5,154 bases of DNA from assembly GCA_002412705.1 (NCBI GenBank), contig DHVO01000247.1, forward strand, positions 1 through 5,154, written 5' to 3'. Of the stretch, positions 1 to 5,154 are shown in pieces; within the stretch, counting starts at the first letter, position 1; every line of letters begins with the position of its first letter. This stretch comes from Bacteroidales bacterium UBA5206. Its GTDB lineage: Bacteria; Bacteroidota; Bacteroidia; Bacteroidales; Tenuifilaceae. The position numbers and the translations under genes were made by a program. The notes below the pieces were generated by a model that was given only the letters and a program-made list of their open reading frames with translations, made no database searches and had not been told where the DNA came from.

Positions 1-331
1 GCTGCACATCAATGTTAAGGTTGGCAACCGCGGTATTAAACCCTGGGGTTAGCGATAACAGCTTGTTCCTGTCGGCTCCGCTAACTGGATCGATATTGGG
101 AAGAGCTTTGTTGCTATGGTCTAGACTTTGGAACGATTGTGTGAAGTTACCTCCAATCCTAACCTTGAGCCCAGTAAATGGGATAGTATCAGTTTTTGGG
201 GTTTCAAACACATTTATTCCACGCTGGTCGTAACTGCGTGAGTACGAAATACCCTTTTGCTGGGCAAATGCTGAGCTAGCCACAAGGAGTGGCAGTGCGA
301 TTAGTGAGAATCTTATTAGTCCTCTTTTCAT
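1..331 (-). CDS. Porin-like outer-membrane protein, N-terminal fragment (runs off left edge)
   Basis: The reading frame opens at an ATG (complement of 329-331) and stays open for 110 codons to the window edge, so the C-terminus is missing. Residues 1-24 form a clear signal peptide: basic MKR start, hydrophobic core, and an AFA-Q cleavage site. The mature part has a FETPK motif near residue 42, a GLKVRIGGNF stretch near 54-63 and an ANLNIDVQ segment at 103-110. This alternating pattern resembles the first strands of a beta-barrel. From memory, it is like the start of a family of Bacteroidota outer-membrane proteins annotated as porin or hypothetical, but that match was not searched. The expected location is the outer membrane; the substrate is unknown. 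It starts 25 bases after the stop of the YceI gene on the same strand, so co-transcription is likely. No Shine-Dalgarno is seen; the leader is A-rich. Confidence 0.75.
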   Translation of the reverse strand, partial: MKRGLIRFSLIALPLLVASSAFAQQKGISYSRSYDQRGINVFETPKTDTIPFTGLKVRIGGNFTQSFQSLDHSNKALPNIDPVSGADRNKLLSLTPGFNTAVANLNIDVQ

Positions 332-356
332 ACGTAAATTGTTTTTGTGTTTTGTT

Positions 357-941
357 TTACTGTTGCTTTATAACCACCTTAAAGTCAATTGTTACTTCAT
401 CGCCTGTCTTCATTGCTCCAAACATTGCTGTTGGAGGCTCAACTTTAAATGAGGTCATTTTTAGCGCCTTTTCCCCTGTGAACTCTATTGCCCCATTTGG
501 AAGTAGCTTACCTGTGGCATTTATGGTCACATTCTGGGTTACACCAGAAATAGTTAGGGTACCTGTAGTGGAAACCTTGTAACCTAAACCTTCCGATGTA
601 AATGAGTTAACCTTTGTAAGGGTATAGGTAATCTTGGGATGCTTTTTGGAGTTGAGCGCATCGGCAATTTTATCGTCCATTATGCTGCCCTTAGATCCTT
701 TTAGTGATGTGGCATCAACAACTACCTGTAATGATTGAATATCCTTTAGCTCGTTGCCTTCCTGTTGAATAAGAAAACTACCTGTTGCTTTTTTAGTGTC
801 AGCAGTCCAATCGTGTAGGTTGGATGTTCCCTTAATCTGAACAGAAAAATCTTGAACGGAATACTTTGTTTGAGCTAGCGTAAGGTTGACAAACGCAACG
901 GATAATGTTAACAGAACCAACTTAATAGTCCAACTTCTCAT
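357..941 (-). CDS. Exported YceI-family (lipocalin-like) protein
   Basis: This 194-residue protein has a signal peptide at residues 1-23 (hydrophobic core, LTLA-Q cleavage) and then a complete YceI-like domain. Visible family marks are IKGTSNLHDW at 36-45, the segment SIMDDKIADALNSKKHP at 86-102, GTLTISGVTQNV at 127-138, and the closing strands TSFKVEPP (163-170) and GDEVTIDF (180-187). YceI proteins form a small extended barrel that binds isoprenoid or other amphiphilic molecules in the periplasm; some are linked to stress responses. The ligand here cannot be told from sequence. There is no lipobox cysteine, so it is probably a soluble periplasmic protein. The length is normal for the family. 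The ATG at 939-941 is the natural start because the signal peptide follows directly. It is first in a probable two-gene unit with the porin-like gene and diverges from the OsmC gene. Confidence 0.92.
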   Translation of the reverse strand: MRSWTIKLVLLTLSVAFVNLTLAQTKYSVQDFSVQIKGTSNLHDWTADTKKATGSFLIQQEGNELKDIQSLQVVVDATSLKGSKGSIMDDKIADALNSKKHPKITYTLTKVNSFTSEGLGYKVSTTGTLTISGVTQNVTINATGKLLPNGAIEFTGEKALKMTSFKVEPPTAMFGAMKTGDEVTIDFKVVIKQQ

Positions 942-1248
942 ATGGTAACATTTTAGGTTTTTATTTGGCTATTGGCAACTAAACGCAATCAGCCATTCTA
1001 ACTTTTGTCACCATATTAACAGTTGGTTGCTAATTATGTTTTATTTAGAACAAATAAAAATAAAAATATTTTTTAGGTGTTATTTGAATAACACACAGGG
1101 GAGGAACTGAAAATTCGGGAGATTGACTTGGCTTTTTGCAATTTGTGCTTAACGAAAGGTGTGTATGTGTTACCTAACATGCCATTTTGCTGGGTAGAGC
1201 CACCTAATTTTAGTTCTATTGCAGTCGCTTAACTTAAATAATCCTATT
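942..1248. other. Divergent intergenic region between the YceI and OsmC genes
   Basis: These 307 bases hold no credible coding frame and must carry the promoters for both flanking genes. Visible contents are an AT-rich tract at about 1037-1075 and an 18-base palindrome at 1077-1094 (listed separately). A weak plus-strand candidate for a Bacteroidota-type promoter is TTTG at 1142-1145 with TATGTGTT at 1164-1171, 18 bases apart; it only partly matches the TAnnTTTG -7 consensus. On the minus strand no convincing TTTG/TAnnTTTG pair was found for the YceI gene. No structured RNA or riboswitch was recognised. Confidence 0.6.
1077..1094. promoter_or_regulatory. Palindromic operator candidate (TGTTA-N6-TAACA)
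   Basis: The sequence GTGTTATT-TG-AATAACAC is a perfect inverted repeat of two 8-base arms around 2 bases. Inside it, TGTTA and TAACA are separated by six bases (1083-1088), the same geometry as CRP/FNR-family sites (TGTGA-N6-TCACA). It lies 135 bases upstream of the YceI start and 154 bases upstream of the OsmC start, so it could serve either gene. The symmetry is seen directly; binding by a CRP/FNR-like or other dimeric regulator is inference. It is not a terminator: the arms are AT-rich and no T tract follows. Confidence 0.4.
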
Positions 1249-1683
1249 ATGGCTATAACTACCATGAAAGTAGGTGCTAAAATGGAAGGCACCTTCCGTA
1301 CCGAGATTTCATGCTCACACCCTTTTGTAATTGACCAACCTAAAGCAGGCGGAGGAAACGACGAGGGTCCAAATCCTTTAGAGGTATTCCTATCAACCCT
1401 TCCTGCATGTATTTGTGCAATTGGTAGAATCATTGCAAACCAGCGCAGAATTGAGCTTCGTGGCATCGAGGTTCAAGTGGAAGGGGATATCGATAAGGAT
1501 TTCCTACTTGGAAAAACTACCGATGGACGTGCCGGCTTTACTGAGATTCGCAGCTTTGTGAAGATTAATGCAGACATGACCACTGAGGAGAAAGAGGCAT
1601 TCCTGATGGATATTGAGAAGCGTTGCCCTATTGCCGATAACATGGCACAAAAATCAACCATTTCAGCAACTGTTATAGGCTAG
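1249..1683 (+). CDS. OsmC/Ohr-family thiol protein
   Basis: This 144-residue protein matches the OsmC/Ohr family, whose characterised members reduce organic hydroperoxides with a pair of cysteines in the cytoplasm. The family core is GPNPLEVFLSTLPACICAIG at 40-59, equivalent to the usual G-x-N-P-x-E-x-L...GC helix; Cys54 is in the peroxidatic position. The second conserved cysteine is Cys126 in KRCPIADN. An extra cysteine at 56 and one at 22 are not standard catalytic residues. It looks like the general OsmC branch rather than a proven Ohr, and the substrate is unknown. I chose the ATG at 1249 (MAITTMK) over an in-frame TTG at 1219, because the residues added by the TTG (QSLNLNNPI) are not family-like. 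The gene stands alone, ends at a strong hairpin terminator, diverges from YceI and converges on hisF. Confidence 0.88.
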   Translation: MAITTMKVGAKMEGTFRTEISCSHPFVIDQPKAGGGNDEGPNPLEVFLSTLPACICAIGRIIANQRRIELRGIEVQVEGDIDKDFLLGKTTDGRAGFTEIRSFVKINADMTTEEKEAFLMDIEKRCPIADNMAQKSTISATVIG

Positions 1684-1695
1684 TACAGTTTTGGT

Positions 1696-1733
1696 ATAGT
1701 CCAGCAGAACCATATCTGCTGGACTATTTTTTT
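1696..1733 (+). terminator. Intrinsic terminator of the OsmC gene, overlapping the hisF end
   Basis: The arms 1696-1708 (ATAGTCCAGCAGA) and 1715-1727 (TCTGCTGGACTAT) pair perfectly over 13 base pairs around a six-base loop (ACCATA). Seven T's follow at 1727-1733, giving a textbook rho-independent terminator 12 bases after the OsmC stop. The T tract overlaps the complement of the hisF stop codon (1732-1734). Transcripts from the his side would form the same hairpin just after hisF, but then read ACCAAAA instead of a U tract. Strong termination is therefore clear only for the plus strand; on the minus strand the hairpin may act as a 3' end stabiliser. Confidence 0.88.
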
Positions 1734-2484
1734 ATCGAGTGGGTATTCCTGCTCTTCTCATTTCATCCTTAACGGCTTGTATGGTTACATTGCCAAAGTG
1801 GAAAATTCCTGCAGCAAGGGCTGCATCTGCTTTTGCAAGGTTAAAAACATCTACAAAGTGTTGCGGTGTGCCTGCTCCACCCGATGCTACTACCGGAATT
1901 CCTACATTTCTTGCTACATCTCCAACCAAATCTAGCGCAAAGCCACTTCGTGTTCCATCGGAACTGAGTGAGGTTAAGAGTATCTCGCCAGCACCACGTT
2001 CTTCGCATTGCTTTGCCCAATCTACTGCTTGCAATGTGGTGGTTGCAGTCCCTGCATGGCTAACCACAATCCAGCCTTCGCTGGTTCGTTTGGCATCTAT
2101 TGCCACAACAACGCACTGATTACCAAACTGTCGGGCTAGTTGTGTGATTAGGTCTGGGTTTGATATGGCCGCAGAGTTTACCGATACTTTATCGGCACCA
2201 GCTGCTAGCAGCCGCTCTACCTGGGCAATGCCGCTAATGCCGCCTCCAACGGTAAACGGAATGCTGATGCTACGGGCCACATCGCGAACCACATCAACAA
2301 ACGTACTGCGATTATCGAGCGTTGCGGTAATATCAAGCAGAGTTAGCTCATCGGCTCCCTGTGCGGAGTATGCCGATGCTAACTCTACCGGGTCGCCAGC
2401 ATCGTGTAGGTTCTTAAACTGAACGCCCTTTACTGTTCGGCCATTCTTAATATCTAAGCAGGGGATTATTCTTTTTGTTAGCAT
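1732..2484 (-). CDS. hisF: Imidazole glycerol phosphate synthase, cyclase subunit HisF
   Basis: HisF is the (beta/alpha)8-barrel subunit that uses ammonia passed from HisH to turn PRFAR into imidazole glycerol phosphate and AICAR. At 250 residues the protein is full length. The N-terminus has RIIPCLDIKNGR with catalytic Asp11; the second catalytic acid is Asp130 in VVVAID; Asp176 lies in LSSDGTRSG. Phosphate-binding glycine loops are visible at 80-82 (GGG) and 202-203 (GG). The start ATG is immediately followed by the conserved first strand, which fixes it. It begins 24 bases after hisA and is the last gene of the operon. The segment HAGTATTT (143-150) and the LSS before DGT differ from the more usual HGGR/NGGR and MDxDGT forms, but these positions vary in the family. 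No hisIE follows it. Confidence 0.97.
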   Translation of the reverse strand: MLTKRIIPCLDIKNGRTVKGVQFKNLHDAGDPVELASAYSAQGADELTLLDITATLDNRSTFVDVVRDVARSISIPFTVGGGISGIAQVERLLAAGADKVSVNSAAISNPDLITQLARQFGNQCVVVAIDAKRTSEGWIVVSHAGTATTTLQAVDWAKQCEERGAGEILLTSLSSDGTRSGFALDLVGDVARNVGIPVVASGGAGTPQHFVDVFNLAKADAALAAGIFHFGNVTIQAVKDEMRRAGIPTR

Positions 2485-2508
2485 TGCTATCTAATTATTG
2501 GTGGTACA

Positions 2509-3198
2509 TTATAGGTATCCCTCGTACAAAGCCTTGCCAACAATGGCACCCTCGCATCCCAACTCCTCTAGCTGTTTTAGGTGCTCTGCACTGGTTACAC
2601 CACCACTTGCACGGAGCTTAATTGAGGGGGATTGGGCCAAAATTGCACCGTATAAACCCAACGAGGGTTGGGTTAGCATTCCATCGCGCTCAATATCGGT
2701 TATGGCAAAGTAAATCAGGCCCTTGTTGGATAGCGAAGACACCGTCTCGTAAATCGAAACACCAGCATTCTTAAGCCATCCAGCGATTTTTACCTGCTCC
2801 TTTTCAACATCTATTGCGGCTACAATTTTTGATGCGCCAAGCAGTTCCAAAAGTTGGGTTACCATATCCATATTATCTATTAGGGCGGTTCCAATATTCA
2901 CTTGCGATGCGCCTTGGTTAATGGCTGCGGTAGCAGAATCAACGGTTCTTATGCCTCCGCCAAAATCAACCTTAAGGGATGTTTTAGTTGATATTTGCTC
3001 CAGCACATTTAAGTGAACTGGCTTTCCCTGCTTTGCTCCGGTAAGGTCAACTAGATGAAGATTTGTGTAGCCTTTGCCCTCAAAAATCTTAGCCTGTTCT
3101 AGTGGGTTGGCATTGTAGGTTTTGGTTGTGGCATAATCGCCTTTGGTTAGGCGTACACACTTTCCGTCTATAAGGTCTATTGCTGGTATGATTATCAT
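2509..3198 (-). CDS. hisA: ProFAR isomerase HisA
   Basis: HisA catalyses the Amadori rearrangement of ProFAR to PRFAR (5'-phosphoribosyl-formimino-AICAR-phosphate isomerase), the step before HisHF. The (beta/alpha)8 barrel is complete. PAIDLIDGKCVRL at 5-17 contains catalytic Asp8; Asp130 in VAAID and Thr167 in AITDIERDG are the other expected active-site positions. Glycine phosphate loops are DFGGGIR (78-84) and ASGGV (197-201). GKALYEG near the end is the usual C-terminal mark. At 229 residues it is somewhat shorter than the typical 235-245, because it stops right after that motif; no function-bearing segment appears lost. It begins two bases after the hisH stop, so tight translational coupling is likely, and ends 24 bases before hisF. 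Confidence 0.97.
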   Translation of the reverse strand: MIIIPAIDLIDGKCVRLTKGDYATTKTYNANPLEQAKIFEGKGYTNLHLVDLTGAKQGKPVHLNVLEQISTKTSLKVDFGGGIRTVDSATAAINQGASQVNIGTALIDNMDMVTQLLELLGASKIVAAIDVEKEQVKIAGWLKNAGVSIYETVSSLSNKGLIYFAITDIERDGMLTQPSLGLYGAILAQSPSIKLRASGGVTSAEHLKQLEELGCEGAIVGKALYEGYL

Positions 3199-3200
3199 TG

Positions 3201-3782
3201 TTAGATGTTTATGAAGTTTTGTAAGAGCTGTGCGCCAGCATCTCCGCTCTTTTCTGGGTGAAACTGAACGCCGTAGTAGTTTCCCTCAGCAACGGCTGCC
3301 GTAAAGGGAATCTGGTAATTGCAAATTGCAATAGATGCATTGCTCTGAGGTACATAGTAGCTGTGCACAAAATAGAAATGGCTGCTGTTGGGAATTTGCT
3401 TAAATATTCCTGTTGACGTGTGCTCTACCGCATTCCATCCCATGTGCGGAACCTTTAGCTGTACGCTAAAGTGCTTAACATCAAAGGGAATAATTTCTAG
3501 CGCGGTGGTGCTACCTTCGGCTGAGTAACGCCCAAGCAGCTGCATCCCAAGGCAAATGCCAAGTACAGGGCGGCTATAGGTGCATAGCAAAATATCCAGC
3601 TGTTGACTCTTAATGCTGGCCATTGCTTGGGCTGCATGACCTACACCTGGGAATATTAGCTTGTCGGTCTTCTCCAGCTCATCCACTTGCGAAGATATTA
3701 TGGCGTTGTATCCTAGCCGTTTAATCGCATTCAATACCGATGCGGTGTTTCCAGCTCCATATGATAGTATTCCGATGGTCAT
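3201..3782 (-). CDS. hisH: Imidazole glycerol phosphate synthase, glutaminase subunit HisH
   Basis: HisH is the class I glutamine amidotransferase that hydrolyses glutamine and feeds ammonia through the HisF barrel. The 193-residue length is normal. The catalytic triad is visible: Cys77 in LGICLGMQLL, His175 and Glu177 in VQFHPEKSG. Other family marks are SYGAGNTASV at 7-16, the oxyanion-side FPGVGH at 44-49 and VPHMGWN at 111-117. The ATG directly precedes the first strand TIGILSYGAGN, fixing the start. It lies 43 bases downstream of hisB, the widest gap within the his cluster here, and two bases upstream of hisA. HisF, its obligate partner, is two genes downstream. Confidence 0.97.
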   Translation of the reverse strand: MTIGILSYGAGNTASVLNAIKRLGYNAIISSQVDELEKTDKLIFPGVGHAAQAMASIKSQQLDILLCTYSRPVLGICLGMQLLGRYSAEGSTTALEIIPFDVKHFSVQLKVPHMGWNAVEHTSTGIFKQIPNSSHFYFVHSYYVPQSNASIAICNYQIPFTAAVAEGNYYGVQFHPEKSGDAGAQLLQNFINI

Positions 3783-3825
3783 TGCTAGTGCTTTATTTTA
3801 GTGCGTTAAGTTGATTACCTGGCAG

Positions 3826-4908
3826 TTAAATGGTTCCTTTGGTGCTGGGTATTTCGGTTCCAACAAGCCGTACGGCATTGCCTAAGGCACGGGCAAAAGC
3901 TTTAAAAATGGCTTCGGCCTTGTGATGCTCGTTTTTCCCCTTTGCCTTTATGTGGATATTGGCTGCTAACCCCTCGGCCAGCGAGCGGAAAAAGTGGGGA
4001 AGAAGTTCAGTACTTAGCTCACCTATCCGTTCCCGCTTAAACTTGGCTTTCCAAATAAAGTAGTTTCTGCCTCCAAGGTCGATGAGTGCCTGTGCGTTAC
4101 AATCGTCCATGGGGAGCGCAAAACCGTAGCGCCCAATACCAGCTTTGTTCCCAAGCGCTTGCTTAATGGCCAACCCGAGTGCTATGGCGATATCCTCGGT
4201 GGTATGGTGCTCATCAACCCACAAATCGCCTTTGCAAACAACTGATAACCCAATGTTTGAGTGCCTTGCAATTTGCTCAAGCATGTGATTTAGGAAGCCG
4301 ATACCCGTATCAATATCGCCCTTGGTAGAATCATCAAGGTTAACCGTTATGGTAATATCGGTCTCACTTGTTTTCCTGTTGATTGTTGCTTGGCGCTTAG
4401 GCTTTAGTATTTCGTAAATTTCCTTCCAGTCCTTTGCGCAGTAATCGGCTTGGGAACATTCTTCGGTGTTAATCCGTATCGACTTGGCTCCAAGATTTTT
4501 GGCTAGCAGCACGTCGGTGAGCCTATCGCCAATAACAAAGGACTCGCTAAGGTTGTACTCTCCTTTGATATATTGAGCAAACATGCCTATTTCAGGCTTT
4601 CGGGTTGGGCTATTCTCATGCTCAAAGGAGCGGTCAATTAGGATATTAGCAAACGTAATACCTTCGCTCTCTAACGCTTTTAGCATAAGTTGATGTGGTC
4701 CAGTAAAATCATCAATAGGAAATGATTCTGTTCCAAGGCCATCCTGATTGGTAGCCATAACCAACTCATAGTTAAACTCACGCGCTATACGGCCAAGCCA
4801 AGTGAATACTCCCGGCATAAAGGCGAGTTTCTCAAAGGAGTCAATTTGAAAATCGGCTGGTTCGGTTATCAGCGTTCCATCTCGGTCAATTATCAGTAGT
4901 CTTCTCAT
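3826..4908 (-). CDS. hisB: Bifunctional histidinol-phosphatase / imidazoleglycerol-phosphate dehydratase HisB
   Basis: This is a two-domain fusion of 360 residues. Residues 1-165 are a HAD-type histidinol phosphatase: nucleophile Asp8 and acid/base Asp10 in IIDRDGT, motif II Thr53 in ATNQDG, Lys104 in TRKP, and motif IV Gly127-Asp128 in VIGDRLTD. Residues from about 172 are the dehydratase. Its metal-binding histidines and glutamates are seen in GFLNHML (His208), ARHSN (His216), DEHHTTED (His234, His235, Glu238) and NEHHKAEA (His328, His329, Glu332). Together they catalyse the steps before and after HisC. The CPH...CxC zinc loop of the E. coli phosphatase domain is replaced by DRSFEHENSPTRKP (92-105). 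The start is the ATG at 4906-4908, next to the conserved MRRLLIIDRDG. It overlaps the 3' end of hisC by 23 bases. Confidence 0.96.
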   Translation of the reverse strand: MRRLLIIDRDGTLITEPADFQIDSFEKLAFMPGVFTWLGRIAREFNYELVMATNQDGLGTESFPIDDFTGPHQLMLKALESEGITFANILIDRSFEHENSPTRKPEIGMFAQYIKGEYNLSESFVIGDRLTDVLLAKNLGAKSIRINTEECSQADYCAKDWKEIYEILKPKRQATINRKTSETDITITVNLDDSTKGDIDTGIGFLNHMLEQIARHSNIGLSVVCKGDLWVDEHHTTEDIAIALGLAIKQALGNKAGIGRYGFALPMDDCNAQALIDLGGRNYFIWKAKFKRERIGELSTELLPHFFRSLAEGLAANIHIKAKGKNEHHKAEAIFKAFARALGNAVRLVGTEIPSTKGTI

Positions 4909-5154
4909 TGCTGTAAAATTGAGTGTTTAGCACCCTAAGTGCAGTAAGCAGCTGCTCATTCTCTGTGCTGCTTCCAACGGTAATCCTAATGCAACCATTG
5001 CATAAGGGTTGTGAGTTCCTATCGCGTACAACTATTCCCCTGCTAAGCAGGTATTTATACACGCAATGGCTGTTTGTAAACTTAACTAGCAGAAAGTTGG
5101 CCAACGATGGGTAAACCCGTTCCACAATTGGCAGCAAAGCCAGCTCTGATGCAA
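4886..5154 (-). CDS. hisC: Histidinol-phosphate aminotransferase HisC, C-terminal fragment (runs off right edge)
   Basis: The frame is open from the right edge to a TGA at 4886-4888, giving about 89 C-terminal residues. It encodes the small domain of a fold-type I PLP aminotransferase. VYPSLANFLLVKF, then YLLSRGIVVRDR, then GCIRITVGSSTENEQLL is the characteristic HisC ending. The Arg in IRITVG is the conserved residue that binds the substrate carboxylate or phosphate side. HisC transfers the amino group from glutamate to imidazole-acetol phosphate, between the two HisB activities. The PLP-lysine region lies outside the window. The true start is beyond the edge; the TTG at 5135-5137 is an internal Leu codon, because family-like sequence (ASELALLPIVERV) continues upstream of it. 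The last codons overlap hisB by 23 bases, so coupled translation is probable. Confidence 0.95.
   Translation of the reverse strand, partial: ASELALLPIVERVYPSLANFLLVKFTNSHCVYKYLLSRGIVVRDRNSQPLCNGCIRITVGSSTENEQLLTALRVLNTQFYSNEKTTDN

Noticed and set aside
1186..1212. TTTG (1186-1189) and TAATTTTA (1205-1212) as a Bacteroidota promoter for the OsmC gene
   Set aside because: The 15-base spacer is shorter than the usual range of roughly 17-23 bases, so the match to a -33/-7 pair is weak.
1219..1248. In-frame TTG that would lengthen the OsmC protein by ten residues
   Set aside because: The added residues are not family-like and an ATG at 1249 has a normal start context.
1170..1466. Minus-strand open frame of 98 codons overlapping the OsmC start
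   Set aside because: It is antisense to a well-supported OsmC gene and resembles no family.
1918..2060. HisF loop changes (HAGTATTT and LSSDGT) as signs of an inactive enzyme
   Set aside because: Asp11, Asp130 and Asp176 are all present and these loop positions vary among functional HisF proteins.
1739..2422. Plus-strand open frames lying over hisF
   Set aside because: They are antisense shadows of a clearly conserved hisF and show no recognisable protein features.
2509..2530. Possible truncation of HisA, which is about ten residues shorter than usual
   Set aside because: The conserved GKALYEG ending is present just before the stop, so the barrel is complete and the short tail is normal variation.

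Overview
The window looks like chromosome from a member of the Bacteroidota, probably Bacteroidales-like. The signs are a fused bifunctional HisB inside a hisC-B-H-A-F gene order, a YceI protein followed by an outer-membrane barrel protein of a type common in that phylum, moderate GC, and gene starts without clear Shine-Dalgarno sequences. This lineage call is inference from gene content. Nothing in the window identifies a genus.

Layout from left to right. Positions 1-331 (minus) hold the N-terminal part of a secreted, porin-like outer-membrane protein that runs off the left edge. Positions 357-941 (minus) encode an exported YceI-family protein, probably co-transcribed with the porin-like gene because only 25 bases separate them. 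Positions 942-1248 are a divergent intergenic region with an AT-rich tract and an 18-base palindrome of CRP/FNR-like geometry. Positions 1249-1683 (plus) encode an OsmC-family thiol protein. A strong hairpin followed by seven T's (1696-1733) ends that gene and runs into the stop codon of the convergent hisF. From 1732 to the right edge, everything on the minus strand is a compact histidine operon, transcribed as hisC (C-terminal part only), hisB, hisH, hisA, hisF.

Together the his genes cover the middle and later part of histidine synthesis. HisA isomerises ProFAR to PRFAR. HisH and HisF form imidazole glycerol phosphate synthase. HisB performs the dehydratase and phosphatase steps, and HisC the transamination between them. 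All expected catalytic residues are visible. hisI/hisE, which often end such operons, do not follow hisF; hisG and hisD would be expected beyond the right edge.

I found no RNA genes, mobile elements, CRISPR arrays or clear novel system. The points most worth a second look are the palindrome in the divergent spacer, the HisB phosphatase domain lacking the zinc-loop cysteines of the E. coli enzyme, the absence of hisIE, and a recurring AGCA/AACA context directly before the his start codons.
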